DNA from: Strigamia acuminata
Lineage: Eukaryota > Arthropoda > Chilopoda > Geophilomorpha > Linotaeniidae
Assembly (NCBI GenBank): GCA_949358305.1
Contig: OX442314.1
Span: forward strand, 2,795,087 to 2,855,086
Direction: 5' to 3'
DNA: 60,000 nt
Made by a program: the position numbers and the translations under genes. The first letter of the stretch is position 1. Every line of letters starts with the position of its first letter. The notes under the pieces are model-generated. The model did not search any database. It was not told where the DNA came from and saw nothing but the letters and a program-made list of their open reading frames with translations. Of the stretch, positions 51,029 through 60,000 are shown in pieces.

Positions 51029-51821
51029 ACTGCACAAAATACAAAAAACAATAAAACATTTTGAAAGAAAATTCAGAATTGCATTTTTTTTGGTTTCAAA
51101 ATTTTTATTAAGAATAATCGTATCGTTTATCGTATATGTATATATATAATTGTATACTCGTAAAATGTTCTTTTTTTCTGTTAGATGCATTGAACGGTTT
51201 TACGCAGTGCCGGATTACGAACAGGCAGAGTAGGCACCGGCCTATCGGCCCCGCAACAACGGATCAAAATAATATTGATTTGATATTGAAAGAAAATTAC
51301 AATCGAGCTTTCTTACTGTATTGCCCTGCTGTAAGTGGCATGCCGGCATAGAGTGCCGCGGCTCGTATTCAAAACTGCCATTTTTGTCAGCGATTACAAT
51401 TTCGGTTTTTCGTTAGTTACATTTGTTTAATGTATCAAACAAACTCTGAACGTCACGAACGAAGCATACGTTCATCGTTCTTGAGATTAAATACAGAAAC
51501 AATACCGTACTTTTGCAAAAATACGGTATTCTTGGTGTCTCAGCCGCGGCTACTATTCGAGGGCGACTCTTAATCGGTAAAATACGGTAATAACCTTCAG
51601 AATATCTAGAAAACTCAAATTTCAGGCCCAAATCACAACATAATTATTAATCTGGGCGTTTTTAATGTTAAAAACCTATAATTCAGCTTTTTTACTTATA
51701 CCGGCATGCTTGTAACTGAAATTTTAGGTAATTTCTTGGACGCTGGCATGTCACTTAAAGCGGACTAATACAGCAAAATGTTTTCGGGAGATAGAAAAAA
51801 GTGTTAAAGACACTTAGGCGC

Positions 51822-52078
51822 ATTCAAACTTTCTGTTTTTACCGCTTCTATAAATCGAATGGACATCAAAAAGATCTAGAAACCGATCACCAAAAACCGC
51901 AAAAAACAAAAACCACTCTAAAGTTGTTTTTGAAATGGCTGCCTTGAAAATTAGATCGATGGGTCAAACTTTCAAGTGTCATAAACACTCTTGTGTGAAG
52001 CACATCCCAAAATGTGAGTAAATGCTAAATTATGTTCAAATAAGAGGGCCACGACCACAATTCGTCGGTCGAATAAGA
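51822..52078 (+). repeat. ~250-bp dispersed repeat, copy 1
   Basis: Shares a series of blocks with 54831-55112 in the same order, such as caccaaaaaccgcaaaaa, tcaagtgtca and caaatgctaaattatgtt (here taaatgctaaattatgttca). It is non-coding. Confidence 0.65.
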
Positions 52079-52409
52079 AAAATTAATTTTTATGCGCCAT
52101 TCGCTCCCTAAAACGACAAACGGGCCGAAAAACGAACACAATTGCCATGTTTACGTGTACCCAGTTATCTGAATAAGTGAAAATGCGGATTTTACTTTTC
52201 TGGAAAACCGATCATGTAAAAGAAAAGACACACTTATTTGTGAAACTAAATTCCAGTTATACGAGGTAGATTTTGGGCGTTTTGCGCATTGAAAACTGCA
52301 TGTAAACACCCGTGCGTGCAGAAATTAAAAACTCCAATCGGAATATCGTCAAATCGTAGTACCGACACGTTATACCGACATTCCAACGACACTTAATACC
52401 GAAAACACT

Positions 52410-52541
52410 AGCTGCATTCAAAAATAAAAATAACAATTTCAGTGTATTTTAAATTTTAACATGGTTTTAACCAGGAAATGATGTCATTTTTGGTTTAAAA
52501 TTGAAATAAAACACAAAATATTTTAATTTTTGAATGCAGCT
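52410..52541 (-). mobile_element. 132-bp foldback element, copy 2 (inverted relative to copy 1)
   Basis: Begins AGCTGCATTCAAAAA and ends TTTTTGAATGCAGCT. Same length as copy 1 and aligned to its reverse complement. Confidence 0.75.
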
Positions 52542-52729
52542 ACTGTTAAGAGAGCTAAAAACACGATATCCGGGATCATAAATGATTTGTTTAGCGGCCG
52601 AAATAGATCGACAACCATTCTCTTGTTCCAGATAATCAAAATCCATTACGAGTAATTCACATGTGGCGTCATCTTTACCAGAAAACTACAGACACGTAAA
52701 CTTTTATAGAAAACTGAGTACATGTAAAC

Positions 52730-53230
52730 TAGGGATGAGAACTTGACCAATTTTGGGGTCCCGTCCCGTCCCGTGTCCCGAATGTCCAAATTTTTCCCGT
52801 CCCGTGTCCCGAATGTCCAAATTTTTTCAGTCCCGTCCCGTCCCGTGTCCCGAATGTCCAAATTTTTCCCGTCCCGTCCCGTCCCGTGTCCCGAAATGTG
52901 CCGATTTTTCGAGTCCAGAACGTAATATGCGCGTATAACGTCAACGTAATACGCGCGTATAACGTTAAAATATGATCAAATGTGATCAAATATGATCAAA
53001 TATGATCAAATTTAATCAAATATGATCAAATATGATCAATAAATATGATAAAATGAAACTTCACCAAGTCCCGTCCCGTCCCGAATCCCGCATAAGGCAA
53101 AAATTATCAGTCCCGTCCCGTCCCGAATCCCGTGAAATAGATTTATCCAGTCCCGTCCCGTCCCGAATCCCGCTGCGGGACCGGGACGGGACCGGGACCG
53201 GGACCGGTCCCGGTCCCGTTCTCATCTCTA
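52730..53230. mobile_element. hAT-type non-autonomous element with GTCCC arrays
   Basis: An exact 8-bp duplication ATGTAAAC flanks it (52722-52729 and 53231-53238). Ends are TAGGGATGAGAAC on the left and, read on the other strand, TAGAGATGAGAACGGGACC. Both subterminal regions are arrays of gtcccgtcccgtcccg with spacers such as aatgtccaaatttttccc, and ggaccgggacc. There is no transposase. Confidence 0.88.
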
Positions 53231-53532
53231 ATGTAAACATGGTAATTGACACTTGGGCACGTTTTTGCATACGGTTTTTTCCATTCGTATAAACTCCACA
53301 AACGGTATAAACAGACATTTTGACTGTCTAGGGCCGGCGCGAGGCGTGAGGCGGTGAAGCGCTCGCCTCATATTTCTAGGGGCGGCATCTGTGGGCGCAC
53401 AAACCGATTTATTCAACAAAAATTTATTTTACTGTTCAAAAGGGCGGCATATGCCTTGCTCTCCTCAGGTGTAAATATGTGTCGCACCAGCCCAGCTAGG
53501 GTCTCTCCACAACGTCTAATCCGGCACTGGTT

Positions 53533-56491
53533 TCACAGGGCTGTTTCGTTCCGGTCCCCCACCCGGTCCGACCGTTCCGCCAGCGGCCGACACACGCGAA
53601 TCGCCACCTCGTAGCTCGGCGGCGAACCACCGCCCTCTCTGTTGACCGACCGCGGCTTCCCGACCAAAGACGTCGCGTGATAAAACGTGCTCTCGTGCAG
53701 CGAAAGTCTAGTGCTGGAATTCGGAACGACGGACGAGTTCGCCCGACAGCTGTCGGTGCTCCACGAGTGTCGGGGGCCGCGCGGCGCCGCCGGAAGAAGC
53801 TGGAGGTCCCGGTCAGCGCCGAACGGCGGCGGCGCGTCCAATAAGAGCGCCTGGCTGTAGCTGGGCACCAGCGCCGTGTTGCACGTGATGTTCCACTCGA
53901 GGTTGGGGCTCGTGGGGCTGAGGGTGGCCGAGACGGAGTCGGAGTCGCCGCCGAAGAGCTTGACGACGCGCAGCTGGACGTGGGCGGTTTTGGCGGCGAG
54001 CAGGAGACGGAGCGGCCAGGAGAGGAGGAGGGCGGAGGCGAGCCAGAAGGCGGTCCGGCCGGCGAACCAGGGCGTTGGCTGGGAGAAGGCGAAGGCGGTT
54101 TCGCGGAAGTCGACGTTGAGCAAGTTGAGGCCCTCGCGCATCTCCATGTAGTCGTCTTGGGTTTCGTACTCGCGGAAGAAGAGCGCGCGCTGTTCTTCGA
54201 AGTCGCGGGCGGCGCGCCGGTTGGTGAAGGCGAAGTTTTTGGTGAAGGCGAGGCGCGTCATGGCGAAGCGGTCGAGGTCGACGAGACGTTTGGAGGCGTC
54301 GCGCACGCCGCAGCGGGAGTACTCGAAGGATGAGCCGCTCGTGTGCGAGTTGACGCGCTCGTAGTACACCTGGAGTTGGAAAGAGTTTTTGTTAGTTGGT
54401 TTTTGATGGAAGTTTGGGGGGTGGTCGGGGGCGGATCCGGAGGAGGGGGGAAATTTTTCACATGGGGAAATTGCCGAAATTGGTTAGTTTATGGGGATTT
54501 TTTTTTTATTAGAATGATTTTTTTTTGGACTTAAATGTGAGTTTTTGTGTCCGAAAGTGAATTTTTTTCGTTTAAAAAGTGAATTTTTCGTTCAGAAAGT
54601 GAATTTTTCGTTCAAAAAGTTAATTTTTTGTCCAAAAAGTTAATTTTTTTGTCCAAAAAGTGAATTTTTTCGTCCAAAAAATGAATTTTTTCGTTCAAAA
54701 GTGAATTTTTCGTTTAAAAAGTGAATTTTTCGTCCAAAAAGTGAATTTTTTCGTTCAAAAAGTGAATTTTTCGTCCAAAAAGTGAATTTTTCGTTCAAAA
54801 AGTGAATTTTTTCGTCCAAAAAATAGACACGTTCAAAGTTACGGTTTTTACCATTTCTATAAACGGAACGGCATCAAAAACAGCCCAATACCATCACCAA
54901 AAACCGCAAAAACCAAAACCACGACTGGAGTTGTTTATGAATCGGTTTATGCCGAGTTTTGGTTTTTAAAACCAAATTCAAAATAGCCGCCTCGAAACTT
55001 AGATGGACGAATCAGATCTTCAAGTGTCAAATGCTTTGAGGCGAAGCATCCACCTCCCAAAATGTGAGCAAATGCTAAATTATGTTTAAATAAGGGGCCC
55101 ACAACCACAATACGTTGGTTAAAATTTTTTTTCGGTCCCAAAAAATGAATTTGCGGTCCCAAAAGTAAATTTTCGGTCCCAAAAAATGAATTTTCGGTTC
55201 AAAAAAGTGAATTTTCGGTTCAAAAAAGTGAATTTTCGGTCCCAAAAAATGAATTTTCGGTTCTAAAAAGTGAATCTTCGGTTCAAAAAAGTGAATTTTC
55301 GGTCCAAAAAAGTGAATTTTTGGTTCAAAAAATTAATTTTCGGTCTCAAAAGTGAATTTTCGGTCAAAAAAGTGAATTTTCGGTTCAAAAAAAGTCAATT
55401 TTCGGTCAAAAAAAGTCAATTTTCGGTCCAAAAAATGAATTTTCGGGTCAAAAAAGTGAATTTTCGGTCAAAAAAATTGAATTTTCGGTCCTAAAAATGA
55501 ATTTTCGGTCCAAAAAATAAATTTTCGGTCCAAAAAAATGAATTTTTGGTCCAAAAAATGAATTTTCGGTCCAAAAAATGAATTTTCGGTCCAAAAAATA
55601 AATTTTCGGTCCAAAAAATGAATTTTCGGTCCAAAAAATGAATTTTCGGTCCAAAAAAGTGAATTTTCGGTCCAGAAAAGTGAATTTTCGATCCCAAAAA
55701 GTGTTTTTCGGTCCAAAAAAGTGAATTTTCTGTCCCAAAAAGTGAATTTTCGGTCCAAAAAATGAATTTTTGGTCCCAAAAATGAATTAATAACCTAACC
55801 TAACCAACTTCATGCCATTTCCCCACTGCACAAACATCTCCCACGCCTCCACCTCCACAGATCCGTCCTCGCTCCCAATCACTCACTTGTATCGTCGTGT
55901 AGGCGTCCCCGTTCCGATACCGCGTCACCTGCCTCGTCCGCCGCACGTAATGATAGCAGACGGCTTTCCACCACACGAGCGGACTCGCATCCCGCATGGC
56001 CTCGTAGCGCGCGCCCGCCTCCACCGCGTCGACGCGCGCATCCATATCCACACGCACGCTCGAGTGCCAGCACTCAACCAAATAAACGAGATACAGCGCC
56101 ACGAGAAAGGCTAGCGGCACGTACACGTACCCCTCGTCGCACGGGCTCGTCGTCTTCGTCGTCGCCGTGAGAAAATGCGAGAAGCTGAGCACGACCTTGC
56201 TCACGCGGGCCACGCGACACCACGCCACGGCGCCCACGCAGCCGTACACGAGCAGGCTGACCACCAGGCACTTCCAGTGGGGCTCGCGACGAAAACATTT
56301 CCACAGCGAAAGCATTTCCGGACGTTGCTGCAACGAAATTCGAAAATTACATAGAAATGTCCCCGCGATGACGTCATTTCTGATCGGGACGTGCAGCGCG
56401 GGCGAGCCCACTTGCGTGTCTATTTTTTATTCGCTTTGTTTCGTTCGGTTTGGTTTACCTCGTCCGCGGCGGGGTCGTCATGAGTACTCAT
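53533..56491 (-). CDS. TMEM151: Transmembrane protein 151 homologue
   Basis: Exons 56491-56459 (11 residues), 56327-55887 and 54369-53533 join at phase 0 to 436 residues. Exon 2 holds two membrane helices (LVVSLLVYGCVGAVAWC and YVYVPLAFLVALYLVYLVE). It ends with the hallmark block YHYVRRTRQVTRYRNGDAYT. Exon 3 continues VYYERVNSH, CGVRDASKRLV, DDYMEMREGLNLLNVDFRE and a further hydrophobic region (FWLASALLLSWPLRLLL). These blocks and their order match the TMEM151 family of conserved neuronal membrane proteins, whose biochemical role is poorly known. The tail after about residue 300 is not conserved. Intron 2 (1.5 kb) contains two minisatellite arrays. Confidence 0.9.
54530..54825. repeat. 20-bp minisatellite in TMEM151 intron 2, array 1
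   Basis: Units of gtgaatttttcgtccaaaaa with ttcaaaa variants. It is the same family as the FKBP2 intron array. Confidence 0.9.
54831..55112 (+). repeat. ~250-bp dispersed repeat, copy 2
   Basis: Partner of 51822-52078. It lies between the two minisatellite arrays of TMEM151 intron 2. Confidence 0.65.
55130..55785. repeat. 19/20-bp minisatellite in TMEM151 intron 2, array 2
   Basis: Over 30 units of gaattttcggtccaaaaaat, alternating gtgaatttt and atgaatttt. It differs from array 1 by ggtcc for cgtcc. Its end abuts taacctaacctaacc. Confidence 0.9.
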
Positions 56492-56663
56492 GATTTGGGA
56501 CCTCGTCTACCTCCATCGCCTCGTCCGTCATCAGATATGCGAGTGCTCGTTTAGCGCCATTTCTTTCTATTATCGCCGAGTCAGACCGTGGGTTCCCACA
56601 ATCCACCGCGACATAACACAACCCCCACTCTGGTGGCGACATCGTCCGACTGGAGAGATCGGA

Positions 56664-56843
56664 CTAAACTCTATTCCAAAAAGTATTACAAATACTCCCA
56701 TTGGTTGGGAGATTCACAGTTCAGTTGTGTCTTGAATATGATGCTGTTTTCAGATTCCAGTAGACTTGTGCGAAGATTTTTTAAAGTGTCTCAACCAACC
56801 AACCAATGGGAGTATTTGTAATACTTTTTGGAATAGAGTTTAG
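56664..56843. mobile_element. 180-bp inverted-repeat element (MITE-like)
   Basis: The 45-bp arms 56664-56708 and 56799-56843 are exact reverse complements (starting ctaaactctattccaaaaag). The loop is about 90 bp. It lies 5' of TMEM151. No target duplication was identified. Confidence 0.75.
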
Positions 56844-56872
56844 GGTGTTTCTTTATTCGTTTGGTTAGTTTT

Positions 56873-57248
56873 GAATGTAATCTCGGCGGAATGAAGCGAG
56901 CGGAGCGAGCGAATGAACGCCGAGCGTCGTTCATTCGATGTAATCGAGGAATAACAGGAGATGGCGCTACCATCCGGGTCACGTCAGTCTTTAGAGTAAG
57001 CCTAAAATGGGTAGGAAAAAACTCAAGGAAAAAACAATTGAAGATTAGGAGTTGTCGTTCCCCAACTCGGGAGAAAGTTCAAGGTAAGATAAGATTTATG
57101 TATTTAAGATCCGTGTGTGAGGATTAATAGAGTATGCTAGTGAAAGGGAGGTGTTGGAGGGTCCTGTTATTCCTCGATTACATCGAATGAACGACGCTCG
57201 GCGTTCATTCGCTCGCTCCGCTCGCTTCATTCCGCCGAGATTACATTC
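56873..57248. repeat. Perfect 87-bp inverted repeat next to the DIRS element
   Basis: Bases 56873-56959 are the exact reverse complement of 57162-57248; a 202-bp loop separates them. The arms contain gaagcgagcggagcgagcga. The repeat lies just past the 3' end of the tyrosine-recombinase ORF. It is probably part of the inverted terminal structure of the DIRS-type element. Confidence 0.85.
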
Positions 57249-57386
57249 ATTCTCAGTAATCTCCGGAATCCCAGGAGACTTTAGAGCCCCATTTTAGGTA
57301 GAAATGAATAAAATTGGCAGTATAAAAGGTGATAATTCAATTTATTCAATTTCTAATCGATTTCTTTTTTTTTTTTTTTTTTTTTT

Positions 57387-58649
57387 TTATTTTGCATTTG
57401 CATTTGCGTGAGGCAGTAACACTGCGGTTTGGAACGCGTTGGGGTCAATAATAGGTTTGTTATAAAATTTGGCAAAGGTTTTCTCCGATGTCCAACCCGC
57501 CACTTCCAGTATTTGTTGTACTGGTACACGATTTGCGGCTGCGCTGGTTGCTGCCGCGCGAGTAGAATGGGCCCCGAAAACCGCTTCGTCTACTCCAATC
57601 TTTTTTAAGAAGGATTTAATCCATCTGCGGATGGTGTCCTTTGACGGAGCCGAGTGGGGCGGAGTCTGGGTTAGGAAAAGGTGTGTTCCTTTTCGAACGT
57701 TTATTGTTTTCTTCAGGAAACTCGAGAGCGCCGTAAAGGGGCAGACAGATCTGTCTTGCGGGAAGGGCGCGATTCTGAAGTTGGTGTGCGTGCCCACCCG
57801 AGTGTGTTTGTGCAGGGTTAATGGCCGAAAAATGGCGGCGTCTGATGTCACCGAAAGGTCGGAAAGTGATAAGCTCTGGAGGGAGCTCACCCTTGCCGCA
57901 GTTGTAAGAGCCAAAAGGATTAGCAATTTTTCTTGTAGTGGACGCCAGTCCAGGGTGTCATGAGGCCATTGTTGTCGCAAATAATTTAATGCCAGTCCCA
58001 CGTCCCAAGTAGCGACGTATCGGGGCAAGTTTGGCTTAGTGTTGAAGATTCCTTTAAGAATTTTGACAATGCGGTAGTCGTGGCGCACTTCCGTGGGAAT
58101 GACACCTGCTGCGACTATTGCTGCCAGATTCCCGGTGATGGTGGAATGGGACTTCCCCTCTTGGAAGCGGAAAGCTAGGAAATTGGCAGTTTTGATGATC
58201 AGCGATTCGAGCGCAAGGTCTTTTGCAGGGAAGTTAGTTAAAGGTCCATCAAGGTTAGCAGGCGACCCTTGACCCAAAAATTCCTGCCACTTCTGAACCC
58301 CCGTAGAATATGTCGAGACGGTTGTCGGGCGCCACCCGGCCGTGTACAAGGTGGCAGCGTCTTCTGAAAAGCCTCCTGTAGTGAGGTTTCGCCAGATATC
58401 TTGCAGCCAAGGAGCTGCAGGCCCTTTAGTGGTGGTGGTGCTATCGGCTGGAATTCCAGGAGTAAGTTCCCTTTGGCTTGGAACAGAAAGGGTGGAGCTA
58501 TTAGGCTCTCCAAGAGGGTTACGAACCAACTCTGGGCGGACCACCTCGGGGCTATGAGTAAGAGCGTCGTTCGATCCTTGTGCATTTTCTGAAGGATTCT
58601 CGGAATCAGGCTGAAAGGAGGGAAAGCAAAACCGTAAATAGATTTCCAA
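57387..58649 (-). CDS. DIRS tyrosine recombinase (no AUG in frame)
   Basis: About 420 codons. The core shows the catalytic R in TTAARVSSLQSLS, the H-x-x-R box HSTRAAAT, the W in EVAGWTSEKTF and the nucleophile Y in FAKFYNKP. Upstream is a core-binding-like helical region with WRPTTVSTYSTGVQKWQEF. The frame overlaps the RT ORF by about 412 bases. It contains no ATG codon, so it is presumably reached by frameshifting or another non-standard route. It would resolve and integrate circular DNA copies. Confidence 0.85.
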   Translation of the reverse strand: MEIYLRFCFPSFQPDSENPSENAQGSNDALTHSPEVVRPELVRNPLGEPNSSTLSVPSQRELTPGIPADSTTTTKGPAAPWLQDIWRNLTTGGFSEDAATLYTAGWRPTTVSTYSTGVQKWQEFLGQGSPANLDGPLTNFPAKDLALESLIIKTANFLAFRFQEGKSHSTITGNLAAIVAAGVIPTEVRHDYRIVKILKGIFNTKPNLPRYVATWDVGLALNYLRQQWPHDTLDWRPLQEKLLILLALTTAARVSSLQSLSLSDLSVTSDAAIFRPLTLHKHTRVGTHTNFRIAPFPQDRSVCPFTALSSFLKKTINVRKGTHLFLTQTPPHSAPSKDTIRRWIKSFLKKIGVDEAVFGAHSTRAAATSAAANRVPVQQILEVAGWTSEKTFAKFYNKPIIDPNAFQTAVLLPHANANAK

Positions 58650-60000
58650 GAATGTGCTAAAGCATCAATTTTCCACGCTAGTGGGTCCGGTCCCCAAGAG
58701 AAAAATTTTGGTAATTTAAAATTCAGTCTGGAAGCGAATAAGTCAACTTGTGGGGACCCAAATTGTGTAATTAATTTGTTAAAAATAATTGGAGATAAAC
58801 TCCATTCGCCGTCCGTAGATTCGAAATTTCGTGAAAGGTAATCTGCCACATCATTCTCTTTTCCGGGAATGTGTACAACTGTGAAGGAAATACCCAACTT
58901 GCAAGATTGTTCCCAGACTAATCTGGAGTAGTAGTGCAAAAGGTGCACCTTGCTTCCCTGATTTCTGAATACGCTGACCACTGTCGCGCTGTCGGAGTGG
59001 AAAAGGACGTGCTTTTTCCCCCCAAAAGGAGCAAAAGATTGCCATGCAAACCACAAGGCGATCAACTCCTTCACATTTATGTGAAGTTCTTGTTCTTCCA
59101 AAGACCAATGTCCATTGGCATGTGAACCTTCCCAAGTGGCGCCCCAACCCAAATTGGATGCGTCAGTGAAGATCTCCGTATCCGGGTCTTGTGAAAGGAG
59201 GGATTTGGGTTCGAACAGTCTAGTTTCTAACCAAAATTCTATTTCTGATTTAATGTCAGGGTAAATGGGAATTATTGCATCGTAGTTATGGTTGTTGAGA
59301 AACAGTTGGCCAGTTTTGAAAGTCTCGAGGGGTTTAATGTACCAAAAACCGTGGCGAAGGCCAGGTTCTGCCGAGACTAAATTTCCTATAAAAATTGCCA
59401 AATCCCTAATTTTAGTAGAAGTTAAGTTAGCAAATCTTTTGGCTAAAGTCAAGATTTTCTCTATTTTCCTGGTTGGAAGAGCTACTTCCATTTTGACAGA
59501 GTCCAAAAGGAGCCCCAAGAATTCTATTCTGGTGGTGGGGGTAAATTCTGATTTTTCCCAGTTGATAGCCAGTCCCAAACTCTGGAAAAAATTTATTACA
59601 TCGGAACAGTCTGTCCGAGCCTGATTGAAAGAGTTGCACAGGAAAATGCCGTCATCTAGGTAAGGCACACCTCCTATTCCCCAAGATCGCAGATGTGCGT
59701 AGACAGGGCACATAACCTTAGTGAAAATTCTTGGCGCGCTAGCTAAACCCATGGGAAGCGCTTGGTATTCGTAAATTTGGCCCTGCCAGGTGAAGCGCAC
59801 GAGTTTCTTAAAAGCGAAATGGATCGCGAGGAGGTAGAAAGCGTTCTTTAAGTCTATTTTGAACATATATAAATTGGGTTTTAGAAGAGAGATGGCGTCA
59901 CGAATTGAGGCCATTTTAAAATGGCGGTATTCCAAATTTTTGTTAAACTTTTTTAAATTTAGAATTAAGCGGACCGAACCATCGGGCTTTGGGACGGCAA
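58238..60000 (-). CDS. DIRS reverse transcriptase-RNase H, partial at right edge
   Basis: The frame is open from the window edge (VPKPDGSVRLILNLKKF) to a stop at 58238. RT motifs are YMFKIDLKNAFY, the palm GLASAPRIFTKV and the catalytic box VPYLDDGIFL. A thumb region follows. RNase H has EIFTDASNLGWGATW, then LFHSDSATVV and HIPGKENDVADYLSR. This matches DIRS/PAT-type RTs. The N-terminal part lies beyond the window. Confidence 0.88.
   Translation of the reverse strand, partial: AVPKPDGSVRLILNLKKFNKNLEYRHFKMASIRDAISLLKPNLYMFKIDLKNAFYLLAIHFAFKKLVRFTWQGQIYEYQALPMGLASAPRIFTKVMCPVYAHLRSWGIGGVPYLDDGIFLCNSFNQARTDCSDVINFFQSLGLAINWEKSEFTPTTRIEFLGLLLDSVKMEVALPTRKIEKILTLAKRFANLTSTKIRDLAIFIGNLVSAEPGLRHGFWYIKPLETFKTGQLFLNNHNYDAIIPIYPDIKSEIEFWLETRLFEPKSLLSQDPDTEIFTDASNLGWGATWEGSHANGHWSLEEQELHINVKELIALWFAWQSFAPFGGKKHVLFHSDSATVVSVFRNQGSKVHLLHYYSRLVWEQSCKLGISFTVVHIPGKENDVADYLSRNFESTDGEWSLSPIIFNKLITQFGSPQVDLFASRLNFKLPKFFSWGPDPLAWKIDALAHSWKSIYGFAFPPFSLIPRILQKMHKDRTTLLLIAPRWSAQSWFVTLLESLIAPPFLFQAKGNLLLEFQPIAPPPLKGLQLLGCKISGETSLQEAFQKTLPPCTRPGGARQPSRHILRGFRSGRNFWVKGRLLTLMDL

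Larger units (their letters stand above)
51029..52721. other. Intergenic DNA with dispersed repeats
   Basis: No gene is seen. It contains a copy of a ~250-bp dispersed repeat (51822-52078) and the second foldback element (52410-52541). A cagtgccggattacgaac string near 51208 recurs inverted near 53512 and may be a transposon terminus. Confidence 0.45.
56873..60000 (-). mobile_element. DIRS-type tyrosine-recombinase retrotransposon, 3' part, runs off the right edge
   Basis: The minus strand encodes RT/RNase H followed by an overlapping tyrosine recombinase and then inverted repeats, the layout of DIRS elements. These integrate through a recombinase instead of a DDE integrase. An oligo(T) run at about 57366-57390 (oligo(A) on the coding strand) follows the recombinase stop. 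The left border is not certain. Confidence 0.75.

Noticed and set aside
52743-53318. ORFs with repeated RPVPCPE or GTRDGT strings
   Set aside because: Translations of GTCCC arrays in the hAT element.
53980-54333. Gly/Glu-rich plus-strand ORF opposite TMEM151 exon 3
   Set aside because: Antisense shadow of a GC-rich coding exon.
55448-55779. Minus-strand ORFs repeating FGPKIHFLDRKF
   Set aside because: Translation of the minisatellite in TMEM151 intron 2.

Overview
This window is nuclear DNA from an arthropod, almost certainly an insect. The host genes have short spliced exons with GT/AG introns. They include an ionotropic receptor, a pickpocket-type DEG/ENaC channel, a THAP/P-element-derived protein and several housekeeping genes. 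A short (TTAGG)n run, the insect-type telomere unit, also occurs. I cannot name the order from sequence alone. No rRNA, tRNA, CRISPR or bacterial feature was seen.

Layout, 1-29 kb: a Ty3/gypsy element (minus strand, gag-pol open to the left edge, 5' LTR at 3446-3722) sits in or beyond the last visible intron of a minus-strand DEG/ENaC gene (3879-6430). That gene carries the C-terminal half of one channel subunit and the N-terminal half of a second in one exon. Copia debris, a solo LTR and a diverged ~125-bp satellite follow (7.1-9.3 kb). From 10.1 to 29.1 kb lies an 11-bp minisatellite organised in a ~2.6-kb higher-order repeat. It is split by a complete 14.0-kb LTR element (13026-27064) with apparently identical 672-bp LTRs, gag, a very long pol, and an extra 757-residue ORF of unknown function in the position where env would lie.

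Layout, 29-43 kb: a ten-exon ionotropic receptor gene (29861-34493, plus) has a 2.3-kb intron filled with transposon remains, including a hAT-type element with an 8-bp target duplication. Downstream are a Tc1-like remnant, a broken BUD31 copy, a frameshifted leucine-rich-repeat gene copy, and a two-exon gene for a 66-residue secreted cystine-knot-like peptide (37601-37857, minus). Then come AT-rich DNA, a putative solo LTR, a 22-bp satellite, and a 2.7-kb internally deleted gypsy derivative that keeps one 732-residue ORF (40480-43176).

Layout, 43-60 kb: a THAP-domain gene resembling the N-terminal half of a P-element transposase (44071-45246) precedes a compact housekeeping block. This block holds SPRTN (DNA-protein crosslink protease, plus), SNRPD2 (Sm-D2, minus) and FKBP2 (ER prolyl isomerase, plus), with SPRTN/SNRPD2 tail to tail and SNRPD2/FKBP2 head to head. 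TMEM151 (minus, 53533-56491) follows. Almost every gene here has a private minisatellite in an intron. The right edge holds a DIRS-type tyrosine-recombinase retrotransposon running off the window, with a perfect 87-bp inverted repeat near its 3' end.

Host gene models were joined by hand from splice signals, codon phase and family resemblance. Exon borders are well supported where phases close exactly (SPRTN, SNRPD2, FKBP2, THAP, TMEM151, the cystine-knot gene and IR exons 5-10) and less certain elsewhere.
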